From positions 1 to 5,994 of the forward strand of contig CALNBW010000277.1 in the NCBI GenBank assembly GCA_937874815.1: DNA of 5,994 nt, given 5' to 3'. This DNA is from an uncultured Bacillota bacterium (GTDB lineage: Bacteria > Bacillota > UBA994 > UBA5500). Position 1 is the stretch's first letter, and each line of letters begins with the position of its first letter. Both the position numbers and the translations under genes were made by a program. Positions 1-5,186 of the stretch are shown here, in pieces. The notes beneath the pieces are model-generated. The model did not search any database and had not been told where the DNA came from. It saw nothing but the letters and a program-made list of their open reading frames with translations.

Positions 1-1
1 G

Positions 2-304
2 CTGTCCATCGGCATCGGCACCGCCTTCATGGAAAACATGGCTGCTGGACGAGGTTTCATTGCCCTCGCCGCTGTTATCTTTGGCAAATGGACGCCCTTA
101 GGTACTATGGCCGCTTGTCTCCTGTTCGGGGTGTCTGAAGCGATTCAAGTTACCTCCAATCTGCTAGGCATTGGTAAGTATATACCGTCTTCGTTGATGG
201 CCACTTTCCCTTATGTCATCACCATGCTAGCTTTGGCCGGTTTCGTGGGACGTTCGGTGGCCCCTGCAGCCTCTGGTCAACCCTATGACGTAGATAAACG
301 CTAG
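2..304 (+). CDS. BMP-type nucleoside/simple-sugar ABC transporter permease, C-terminal part
   Basis: This is the last 100 codons of an inner-membrane permease whose 5' end lies outside the window; the reading frame is open from base 2 with no start needed. Read from base 2 it shows the run ENMAAGRGFIALAAVIFG followed by a second hydrophobic segment (LGTMAACLLFGVSEAIQV), a third (LMATFPYVITMLALAGFVG), and the tail PAASGQPY. This pattern is typical of the second permease of the YufPQ/NupPQ nucleoside importers, which work with a BMP-family lipoprotein and a double ATPase. At least three membrane segments are visible. The gene directly downstream is uridine kinase, which supports a nucleoside rather than a sugar substrate, but the substrate itself is inferred. 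The family call is firm; assignment to NupQ specifically is less so. An ATG at 29 is internal, not the start. Confidence 0.85.
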   Translation: MSIGIGTAFMENMAAGRGFIALAAVIFGKWTPLGTMAACLLFGVSEAIQVTSNLLGIGKYIPSSLMATFPYVITMLALAGFVGRSVAPAASGQPYDVDKR

Positions 305-310
305 AGGTGC

Positions 311-340
311 AAGCTGATAGTTGCTCCGCAACAATCACTT
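311..340 (+). terminator. Hairpin after the permease gene, possible weak terminator or attenuator
   Basis: Seven nt after the permease stop the sequence can fold as AAG, TGAT and GTTGC pairing with GCAAC, ATCA and CTT, closed by a TCC loop, with one bulged C and one A/A mismatch. It is followed only by TTTAT, a poor U-tract. It may end or attenuate the transporter transcript, or partly separate it from udk. Function is inferred from position and shape only. Confidence 0.35.
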
Positions 341-349
341 TATCCCCCA

Positions 350-365
350 CAACGCCAAGGCGTTG
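350..365 (+). other. Perfect short inverted repeat just upstream of the udk ribosome binding site
   Basis: CAACGCC and GGCGTTG are exact inverted repeats separated by AA (or a 6-bp stem with a CAAG tetraloop). The repeat ends four nt before the udk Shine-Dalgarno (AAGGAAGG, 370-377). It could be an operator, a processing site or an RNA hairpin affecting udk translation; the sequence does not tell which. Confidence 0.35.
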
Positions 366-384
366 CTAGAAGGAAGGCATCAGA

Positions 385-1011
385 ATGCAAACAAGTAACT
401 TACCCTATATTGTGGGCATCGCCGGGGGAACTGGCTCTGGGAAATCGACTCTATCGGAACGACTGAGCCAAGCCCTCCCTGGCGAAGTGGTATTGATCCG
501 GCATGATAATTACTACCACGACCAAGCCCACTTACCTTTTACTGAACGCGTTAAGATCAACTATGACCATCCGCTGGCCTTTGAAACTGAACTCCTAATT
601 CAGCATCTGGATGATTTAAGAACTGGGTGCCGCATCTATATGCCAGAATACGATTTCACGCAGCACACACGGTGCCCCCATGAGGTGCTAGTTGAACCCA
701 AACGGATTATTCTAGTGGAGGGAATTCTGGTGCTGGAGAATGCCGCTCTGAGGGAACGACTCGACCTCCGGATATTTGTGGATACGGATTCGGATACGCG
801 CATCTTGCGCCGCCTCATGCGGGATGTCAATGAAAGGCAGCGCACCGTGGAGTCGGTAATTGAGCAGTATCTGCATACGGTGAAACCAATGCACGAACAG
901 TTCGTAGAACCCAGTAAACGCTACGCCGACATTATCGTGCCCGAAGGCGGGCAGAACCAGGTAGCAATCGATATGATCGTGGCTAGGTTGCGTGCAGTTA
1001 GCATGACCTAA
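385..1011 (+). CDS. udk: Uridine kinase (uridine/cytidine kinase)
   Basis: A full-length, 208-residue cytoplasmic P-loop kinase that phosphorylates uridine and cytidine to UMP and CMP in pyrimidine salvage. Visible motifs: Walker A GGTGSGKST (residues 14-22); HDNYYHD (40-46) with the likely catalytic Asp41; YDHPLAFE (60-67); MPEYDFTQHTR (86-96) in the nucleoside-binding region; VEGILVLE (111-118); FVDTDSDTR (131-139); and the lid-type RRLMRDVNERQRT (142-154). Length matches the family (about 205-215). The ATG at 385 has AAGGAAGG seven nt upstream, and no better start exists. It follows a nucleoside-type ABC permease by 80 nt on the same strand, so uptake and phosphorylation are probably linked, though two hairpins lie between them. 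Downstream it converges on gltX. The family call is very secure; the exact nucleoside preference is assumed from the family. Confidence 0.96.
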   Translation: MQTSNLPYIVGIAGGTGSGKSTLSERLSQALPGEVVLIRHDNYYHDQAHLPFTERVKINYDHPLAFETELLIQHLDDLRTGCRIYMPEYDFTQHTRCPHEVLVEPKRIILVEGILVLENAALRERLDLRIFVDTDSDTRILRRLMRDVNERQRTVESVIEQYLHTVKPMHEQFVEPSKRYADIIVPEGGQNQVAIDMIVARLRAVSMT

Positions 1012-1016
1012 CCAGC

Positions 1017-1101
1017 AAAAACTGCGGGCGGCGGGGCAACTTGCTTAGAGCACAGGAGCAGGCTCCAATCGTGCTTACAGCAAGTACCCCGCCGCCCTAG
1101 T
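1017..1101 (-). terminator. Long nested hairpin with minus-strand U-tract, likely gltX terminator (element H1)
   Basis: Read on the minus strand, an 11-bp GC-rich stem (GGGCGGCGGGG with CCCCGCCGCCC), then ACTTGCT/AGCAAGT, then AGCAC/GTGCT, then GGAG/CTCC with a CCTG loop form one nested hairpin of about 27 bp. It is interrupted by small internal loops (GTA/CTA and GATT/T). The 3' side runs into GCAG then TTTTT (complement of 1017-1021). That is an intrinsic terminator layout for gltX, about 120 nt past its stop. No U-tract follows on the plus strand, so for udk it would be only a 3' stabilising stem. The stem is much longer than an ordinary terminator, and its core is repeated in inverted orientation at 1139-1205. 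Confidence 0.6.
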
Positions 1102-1138
1102 AACCACCTGTAAGCTGTTGCGCTCCCACTACTGGTAA

Positions 1139-1205
1139 GGGGCCGATGGGGTCCTGCGTAGGCACGATTGGCGCTAGCCTGTGCCTGGCAGTATCCCTCG
1201 GCCCC
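1139..1205 (+). repeat. Second nested hairpin, inverted partner of the 1021-1101 hairpin (element H2)
   Basis: On the plus strand GGGGCCGA (1139-1146) pairs with TCGGCCCC (1198-1205); inside it GGG/CCC, CTGC/GCAG, AGGCAC/GTGCCT and GGC/GCC with a GCTA loop nest in order. The core GTAGGCACGATTGG (1158-1171) matches 13 of 14 bases of GTAAGCACGATTGG on the minus strand at 1078-1065, and both copies continue into an apical stem, a single T and GTGC. The two hairpins are therefore copies of one structured motif placed head to head. It starts 14 nt past the gltX stop. It resembles a REP/BIME-like or structured RNA element; I do not recognise a named family. Confidence 0.55.
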
Positions 1206-1219
1206 TCCTTCTCTTGTCC

Positions 1220-2680
1220 CTACAACTGGGCGGCTGCGCGCTCTAGGCGGGCTATGGTACGCTCGCGCCCCACAACTTCCATAAGAGGGAATAGCGGAGG
1301 TGAAACCTTGCCACCGCAGATGGCTAGGCGCAAGGTCATAAAGAGCTCTTTGTTGCTCCAGCCCAGATCTGCTTGCGCTGAGTGGATAGCTGTTTCCAGT
1401 TCAGCTTCCTGCCAAGGCACTGTTTGGACAGCAGCCAGAACGGCCTTAAGACCAGCCTGCCCGTCCTTGTCTTTGAGCAACTTCTTAATCTCGGTCGTTG
1501 GCACCTCCGGCTCCAGGAAAAAATAAGGAAAATCGCGCACGTTATCCAAGCGCGGTAACCTCTCCTGAATCAGGCGGGCAATCTGTGTCAGGTGCCCAAG
1601 ATCATATTCAGCGCCAATGAAGCCCTCTTTCTGCAAGAAGGGCACCAGCCGCTGGGCCAAGTCCGCCGGGTCTAGTTTTCTAATCCACTTAGCGTTAATC
1701 CAATCCAGCTTCTTGATATCAAAAATAGCATTCGATACGGTGCACTGCTCCAGCGAGAATTTCTCCAACAAATCATCAAGGCTTAGAATCTCATCTTCGT
1801 CACCACCGGGACTCCAAGATCGGAAGTGCGTCGTGTAGGGCAAGAAATTGAGCATTGCTTCTGGTAGGTATCCCATTTCAGCATACTCGCCCACAAAGGT
1901 GGCCCCCATACGCTTGCTCATCTTGCTGCGATCTTCATTGAGCATCAGGCTAAAATGAGCAAACTGGGGGACCTCGAAGCCTAGTGCTTGGTAGATAAGA
2001 ATCTGGGGGAAAGTGTTAGAAATATGCTCTGAGCCCCGGGTGACCTGGCTAATCTGCATCAAATGGTCATCAATAACGGTGGCAAAATTGTAGACTGGCA
2101 TTCCGTTTGACTTTATGATAATGAAATCGCCCATAAGCGAGGTGTCTGCTTCAATCCAACCACGCACTAGGTCTTGAAACCCAATCTTAACATCAGGGAC
2201 ACGTAAGCGGATGGTAGGTACTCGACCAGCCGCTTTGAGCGCCTGACGCTCTTGCTCAGTGAGGTGACGGCATTTGCCACTATACCGAATATCTTCTTTG
2301 GCGGCCATTTGCGCTTCCCGCTCCGCTTCTAGTTCCTCACTAGTGCAGTAACACTCGTAGGCTGCGCCGCTGGCGAGCAACTTCTCCGCATATTGATGAT
2401 AGATATCTAGGCGCTCACTTTGTCTATAGGGCATGTGGGGACCACCCTTATCTGGCCCTTCATCCCAATCTAGCCCTAGCCAACGCAAACCGCGATAAAC
2501 GCCGGCCTCGGCATCTTCTGTATTACGTTTGGTATCGGTATCATCGATACGCAGAATAAAGGTGCCTCCGTTTTGACGCGCAAACAGGTAGTTGTAGAGG
2601 GTTGTACGAGCATGGCCCACGTGGGCGTCCCCCGTGGGGCTCGGAGCCATTCTTACCCTGATCGGTCGCTTCAGTTCCAT
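1220..2680 (-). CDS. gltX: Glutamyl-tRNA synthetase, carrying an apparent adapter-derived segment
   Basis: Cytoplasmic class I aminoacyl-tRNA synthetase that charges tRNA with glutamate; 486 residues as read. Motifs: MAPSPTGDAHVGHAR near the N-terminus, with the HIGH signature as HVGH (residues 20-23); a zinc-type CYC...CRH set (C110, C112, C137, H139); TRGSEHISNTFPQ (214-225); and KMSKR (253-257). WSPGG and FDIKKLDWINAKW follow in the C-terminal tRNA-binding half. The ATG at 2680 has AAAGGAG at 2695-2689, eight nt away. Residues 282-289 read PYTTHFRS where the family has about four residues (LxLLGWSPGG type). The 24 nt coding for them (1817-1840) match Illumina adapter, so the true protein is probably about four residues shorter with a different local sequence. 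Whether it is discriminating or also charges tRNA-Gln cannot be told here. The upstream membrane-protein gene is 24 nt away on the same strand. Confidence 0.96.
   Translation of the reverse strand: MELKRPIRVRMAPSPTGDAHVGHARTTLYNYLFARQNGGTFILRIDDTDTKRNTEDAEAGVYRGLRWLGLDWDEGPDKGGPHMPYRQSERLDIYHQYAEKLLASGAAYECYCTSEELEAEREAQMAAKEDIRYSGKCRHLTEQERQALKAAGRVPTIRLRVPDVKIGFQDLVRGWIEADTSLMGDFIIIKSNGMPVYNFATVIDDHLMQISQVTRGSEHISNTFPQILIYQALGFEVPQFAHFSLMLNEDRSKMSKRMGATFVGEYAEMGYLPEAMLNFLPYTTHFRSWSPGGDEDEILSLDDLLEKFSLEQCTVSNAIFDIKKLDWINAKWIRKLDPADLAQRLVPFLQKEGFIGAEYDLGHLTQIARLIQERLPRLDNVRDFPYFFLEPEVPTTEIKKLLKDKDGQAGLKAVLAAVQTVPWQEAELETAIHSAQADLGWSNKELFMTLRLAICGGKVSPPLFPLMEVVGRERTIARLERAAAQL
1817..1840 (-). 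other. Probable Illumina TruSeq adapter remnant inside gltX (assembly artefact)
   Basis: Read on the minus strand, these 24 nt begin CCCTACACGACG and end CTTCCGATCT, matching the 3' end of the standard Illumina read-1 adapter at 23 of 24 positions. The one difference is at 1827, where the adapter's CTC codon reads CAC. It is exactly eight codons and translates as PYTTHFRS, a peptide I know from contaminated database entries. Conserved GluRS sequence resumes cleanly on both sides (LNFL before, WSPGG after), so this is a local insertion or replacement, not a chimeric join. I did not search raw reads. Confidence 0.88.
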
Positions 2681-2704
2681 CTCACATTCTCCTTTACCAA
2701 CAAA

Positions 2705-3061
2705 TTAATCCATCGCCCTCAAACGGCGGCGTAAGTAACAGCCAATCGTAGCAAGCACCCACACGGTGAAGGCAACAACAATTACCACATTAGCGGCTAA
2801 GGTCTGATAACCTCCCATTAGCTCGGGCCGATAAAAAAGCAAGGCGCTAATAGTGGCGGTTAAGCAGACAAAAACAGGCGCTTGCCAAGGACGTTCCCAA
2901 AATACTGCCAAGATGACAGCAGCCATCATCGCTAGTATGAGCGAGCTAGACACAGCAGCTAAGTAATAGCTGGCATCCTGCCCCCGGCTTAATACCAGCT
3001 GCTTAATTATACCGCTGGCTGCTATGATCAGCAAAACCCCCAGCCCATATGCTTTCCGCAT
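2705..3061 (-). CDS. Small membrane protein of unknown function, four predicted helices
   Basis: I do not recognise this 118-residue protein. Four hydrophobic stretches are visible at about residues 6-24, 33-55, 60-77 and 87-110, joined by short loops. There is a basic start (MRK) and a basic tail (RRRLRAMD), consistent with both ends in the cytoplasm. No catalytic or ligand motif stands out. I place the start at the ATG at 3061, which has GAGGAAGG at 3078-3071, nine nt upstream; an in-frame ATG at 3148 would add 29 polar residues but has no ribosome binding site. The stop is 24 nt before the gltX start, with the gltX ribosome binding site in the gap, so the two are probably co-transcribed. 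It is divergent from the OsmC-family gene. That it is a real gene is supported by the RBS, the spacing and the clean membrane topology; the function is unknown. Confidence 0.72.
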   Translation of the reverse strand: MRKAYGLGVLLIIAASGIIKQLVLSRGQDASYYLAAVSSSLILAMMAAVILAVFWERPWQAPVFVCLTATISALLFYRPELMGGYQTLAANVVIVVAFTVWVLATIGCYLRRRLRAMD

Positions 3062-3204
3062 CGCAACCGCCCTTCCTCGCCAGAAATGTTCTATGCCCAG
3101 TTTACCCGATTTTGTCAGGTTGCGAAAGCCTTGCGGCTTGGTAAGCATTTTCGGTAAATAGTTAACATACCTTAGGAAACAACTAAGCAGGAAAGGAGCT
3201 CTTT

Positions 3205-3228
3205 ATGCAGAAAGATGAATATATGTAA
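3205..3228 (+). CDS. Possible 7-codon leader ORF (MQKDEYM)
   Basis: An ATG at 3205 is preceded at six nt by AAAGGAG (3192-3198), as good a ribosome binding site as those of the annotated genes here, and reads MQKDEYM then TAA. It ends six nt before the AGGAGG of the OsmC-family gene and is out of frame with it. It could be a translated leader peptide that couples or tunes translation of the next gene, or the remnant of an older start site. Nothing in the peptide (no run of regulatory codons) points to a known attenuation mechanism. Confidence 0.3.
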   Translation: MQKDEYM

Positions 3229-3248
3229 ACCAAGAGGAGGTTTTTTGG

Positions 3249-3620
3249 ATGGCAGATATGGAGATTCGTATGGTTGAGGGGCGCGCTGATGCCCACTTTA
3301 AAGGTTTTACAGTAGCAACGGGTGGCAATGAGGCCCCTTCCCCCTTTGATTTGTTTGTGGCCTCTTTGGGCACTTGCGCTGGCCTTACTGCGGCTAGTTA
3401 CTGCAAGTCTCGTGGCCTGGACAGTGAGGGAATGCAGATCCTAATTGACCTGGAGCGCGATCCTGATACGAGGCTGGCTAGCAAGATCAAAATGGAATTC
3501 GTGTTACCGGAAGGCTTCCCCGCTGAGCACCGCGACCGCGTGGTCAAAGCTGCCGGTGCCTGCTTCGTTAAGAAGCATCTCTATCAGCAGCCGGAGTTTG
3601 AGACGACGGTAAGGGAGTAG
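3249..3620 (+). CDS. OsmC-family (OsmC/Ohr-like) thiol protein
   Basis: A 123-residue cytoplasmic protein of the OsmC superfamily, whose members reduce organic or other hydroperoxides with a pair of cysteines or have related, less defined roles. Seen here: APSPFDLFVASLGTCAGLTAA (residues 29-49) with the first conserved cysteine C43 at the start of the central helix, and GACFVKKHL (103-111) with the second, C105. C52 is an extra cysteine. The PEFE ending near the C-terminus is typical of the smaller YhfA-like OsmC proteins rather than classic Ohr. The start ATG has AGGAGG at 3235-3240, eight nt upstream. The protein is at the short end for the family but both key cysteines and the C-terminal strand are present. 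It is transcribed alone, divergent from the membrane protein-gltX unit. The family is secure; peroxidase activity is inferred. Confidence 0.88.
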   Translation: MADMEIRMVEGRADAHFKGFTVATGGNEAPSPFDLFVASLGTCAGLTAASYCKSRGLDSEGMQILIDLERDPDTRLASKIKMEFVLPEGFPAEHRDRVVKAAGACFVKKHLYQQPEFETTVRE

Positions 3621-3703
3621 CAGGAGGCTGCTGATAAAGGTTGTTAGTCCTACTCGTGCGCGTGTGGCCTAATTACTGTAGGCAGGTGCTTAGCCATCGC
3701 CTG

Positions 3704-3744
3704 ATGCGGCCAAAACTCGCCTAAGCTCAAACAGTTGGCCGCAT
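3704..3744 (+). terminator. 10-bp hairpin with short T tail after the OsmC-family gene
   Basis: ATGCGGCCAA (3704-3713) and TTGGCCGCAT (3735-3744) are perfect inverted repeats with a 21-nt loop, followed by TT then AA. Lying 83 nt past the stop of the OsmC-family gene, it could terminate that transcript, but the loop is long and the U-tract short, so this is a tentative call. It lies inside the larger inverted-repeat element. Confidence 0.35.
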
Positions 3745-3760
3745 TTAACCGTCAGTCGTT

Positions 3761-3810
3761 GGGGACATTCCTCAGCCCACAAAATGCGCTTCCGGCAGAG
3801 GTGTGTCCCC
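3761..3810 (+). repeat. REP-like hairpin GGGGACA...TGTCCCC
   Basis: GGGGACA (3761-3767) pairs with TGTCCCC (3804-3810), and after a symmetric 2-nt internal loop CCTC (3770-3773) pairs with GAGG (3798-3801); TTT follows. Palindromes beginning GGGGACA and ending TGTCCCC recall, from memory, the short REP-type sequences found near Y1-transposase (RAYT) genes. No transposase is in the window, so that link is only a suggestion. The loop carries AATGCGCTTC (3783-3792), repeated directly at 3843-3852. Confidence 0.4.
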
Positions 3811-3852
3811 TTTCCTCAAAAGCACCCTTCATTTGAGGCCCCAATGCGCTTC
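3783..3852 (+). repeat. Direct repeat pair AATGCGCTTC, 60 nt apart
   Basis: The ten bases at 3783-3792 recur exactly at 3843-3852. The first copy sits in the loop of the GGGGACA hairpin; the second is part of the right arm of the 231-nt element. It may reflect internal duplication within that element. Confidence 0.4.
3814..3838 (+). other. 7-bp hairpin CCTCAAA/TTTGAGG
   Basis: CCTCAAA (3814-3820) and TTTGAGG (3832-3838) are perfect inverted repeats with an 11-nt loop, three nt after the GGGGACA hairpin. There is no U-tract, so it is not a terminator by itself; it is one of the internal stems of the inverted-repeat element. Confidence 0.4.
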
Positions 3853-3888
3853 TCGTAGGACCAACAACCCTACTAGCGGTCTTCATGC

Positions 3889-3922
3889 AAAAGGGCCATG
3901 CCACTTGGGTATGGCCCCTTTT
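3889..3922 (-). terminator. Bidirectional intrinsic terminator, mainly for the PatB-type gene
   Basis: AAAAGGGCCAT (3889-3899) pairs with ATGGCCCCTTTT (3911-3922) with one bulged base, and the stem can extend inward through GCC/GGT to a 5-nt ACTTG loop. On the minus strand the stem ends in CCCTTTT, on the plus strand in CCCCTTTT, so it can work in both directions. It lies 24 nt past the stop of the PatB-type gene and would also stop readthrough from the OsmC side. Confidence 0.85.
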
Positions 3923-3945
3923 GTATGGCTTCTAGGGTAGAGGCT

Positions 3946-5139
3946 CTATAGCCCGTTGACGGCTTCCTCTAGCCGGCGCAAAGCTTCTTCGATTACAGGG
4001 CGCGGGCAGGCCAAGTTAAAGCGCTCGAAGCCCTCGCCTCCTGGGCCAAAGACGTAGCCATCATCGAGGGCCAGGCGTGCCTTTTCGCGCAGGAAACTCT
4101 GCAATTCCAGTGGGCTCATGCCTAACTTACGCATATCAACCCAAGCTAGGTAGGTACCTTCCAGGTTCGCTACTCGGAGTTGAGGCAACCGAGTGGCAAT
4201 GAACTCGCTAAAGTACTTGAAGTTTGCGCTGAGATAGGCACGCAGCTGTTCCAGGTAATCATCACACTGGGTTAAGGCTGCTTCCGTAGCCACATAGCCG
4301 AAGACGTTGCCACTGTTATGGCCGGCACGTGCGGCAATAAAACGTTCGCGGAGTGCATCGTTAGGAATGATCACGTAAGAAGTTGCCAAGCCGGCCAGGT
4401 TGTAGGTCTTGCTGGCAGACATGAAAGTAATAGTATGTTGCTCAATTTCGGGCGAAAGAGTAGCCGTTACGGTATGCTCCACACCGGGTGCCAATAGGTC
4501 ACAATGAATTTCATCGGAGAATATAAGGCAATTATGTTTTACGCAGATATCCGCCAAGCGCTGCAACTCTTCTTTGTCCCAGACCCGCCCTACCGGATTA
4601 TGAGGACTGCAAAGAATCAAGGCCTTAATGCGGGGGCTGCGCACTGGGAAGCTCGTCCGCACCTCGAATAGCTTTTCTAGGCCCTCAAAATCCATCTCAT
4701 AACGCCCATCGACTTCCTTTAGCTGGTTATGAATAACTTGACCGCCCCTGCCCTTAATGGCAGAAAAGAACGGGTAGTAGACTGGCGATTGCACTATCAA
4801 CTCATCCCCTGGATGGGCGAATGCTTCCACGGCCGAAAAAAGGCCATTGACAACTCCAGCACTAAACACTATCCATTCCTTCTTGATTTTCCAACCATAG
4901 AGCTTGTCCACCCGTTCCACAATGGCATCGTACAGCGATGCTTGCGGGAAAGTGTAACCGTAAATGGGGTGCTCAGCTCTTTTCTTTATTGCCTCGATTA
5001 CAGGCGCTGGAGCCTGAAAATCCATGTCTGCAACCCACATGTCTAACACGTCTTCTCTGCCAAACAGAACCGTATTGTTATCATGTTTGCTGCTATTAGT
5101 GTGGCGCCGGTCAATCAGTTGGTCAAAATTATACTGCAC
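3946..5139 (-). CDS. MalY/PatB-type PLP-dependent C-S lyase / aminotransferase
   Basis: A 397-residue cytoplasmic fold-type I PLP enzyme of the MalY/PatB group, which includes cystathionine beta-lyases and cysteine desulfhydrases that release homocysteine or H2S with pyruvate. Seen: YNFDQLIDRRHTNSSKHD at the N-terminus, WVADMDF (35-41), SPHNPVGRVW (178-187) with PLP-contacting N181, SDEIHCDL (208-215) with D209 for the pyridine nitrogen, SASKTYNLAGL (241-251) with Schiff-base K244, and R380 in NLACPR for the substrate carboxylate. I choose the GTG at 5139 because GGAGGAGG (5155-5148) lies eight nt upstream and the family begins at this YNFD motif. An ATG at 5190 that overlaps the regulator's stop (ATGA) would add 17 residues but lacks a ribosome binding site. 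It follows the metal regulator by 47 nt and is probably in its operon. Aminotransferase versus lyase activity is not decided by sequence; lyase is favoured by family. Confidence 0.9.
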   Translation of the reverse strand: MQYNFDQLIDRRHTNSSKHDNNTVLFGREDVLDMWVADMDFQAPAPVIEAIKKRAEHPIYGYTFPQASLYDAIVERVDKLYGWKIKKEWIVFSAGVVNGLFSAVEAFAHPGDELIVQSPVYYPFFSAIKGRGGQVIHNQLKEVDGRYEMDFEGLEKLFEVRTSFPVRSPRIKALILCSPHNPVGRVWDKEELQRLADICVKHNCLIFSDEIHCDLLAPGVEHTVTATLSPEIEQHTITFMSASKTYNLAGLATSYVIIPNDALRERFIAARAGHNSGNVFGYVATEAALTQCDDYLEQLRAYLSANFKYFSEFIATRLPQLRVANLEGTYLAWVDMRKLGMSPLELQSFLREKARLALDDGYVFGPGGEGFERFNLACPRPVIEEALRRLEEAVNGL

Positions 5140-5147
5140 CTTTGCTA

Positions 5148-5155
5148 CCTCCTCC
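5148..5155 (-). promoter_or_regulatory. Ribosome binding site fixing the GTG start of the PatB-type gene
   Basis: GGAGGAGG on the minus strand, eight nt before the GTG at 5139. It is among the strongest Shine-Dalgarno sequences in the window and decides the start against the upstream in-frame ATG codons at 5190 and 5226. Confidence 0.8.
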
Positions 5156-5186
5156 GTATCATTTACTTTAATTCTAGCATAACGAC

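Larger units (their letters stand above)
3639..3869. repeat. 231-nt element bounded by terminal inverted repeats (MITE-like or structured RNA)
   Basis: GGTTGTTAGTCCTAC (3639-3653) is the inverted copy of GTAGGACCAACAACC (3855-3869), 14 of 15 positions. The match continues inward with gaps through GCGCGT (3658-3663) against ATGCGC (3844-3849) and GG against CC, giving arms of roughly 30 nt. Between the arms lie three further hairpins and no credible ORF. It fills most of the 325-nt gap between two convergent genes. I see no convincing target-site duplication. It could be a non-autonomous transposable element or a multi-stem RNA closed by a long stem; the sequence alone does not decide. Confidence 0.5.

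Noticed and set aside
636..894. Minus-strand ORFs inside udk
   Set aside because: Arg/Ser-rich shadows of conserved udk codons, without a credible ribosome binding site or domain.
1146..1526. Plus-strand ORF of 126 codons overlapping gltX
   Set aside because: It is antisense to well-conserved GluRS codons and begins inside the hairpin at 1139-1205; it is low-complexity, Ser/Arg-rich, with no family resemblance.
1780..1880. Chimeric contig join at the adapter
   Set aside because: Sequence on both sides is continuous GluRS in the same frame and in the expected order, so the adapter marks a local error and not a fusion of unrelated contigs.
3062..3148. Longer membrane protein starting at 3148
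   Set aside because: No ribosome binding site at that ATG, and the extra 29 residues are polar and unlike the rest; the ATG at 3061 has GAGGAAGG.
3149..3204. Promoters for the OsmC-family gene and the gltX unit
   Set aside because: Only poor -35/-10 pairs could be found on either strand (three or four of six matches), so no call is supported.
3678..3702. Third copy of the 1021-1205 motif (GTAGGCA, TAGCC, GCCTG in the same order)
   Set aside because: It shares only short blocks, lacks the constant GATT, and pairs by only 4 bp (AGGC/GCCT); chance similarity cannot be excluded.
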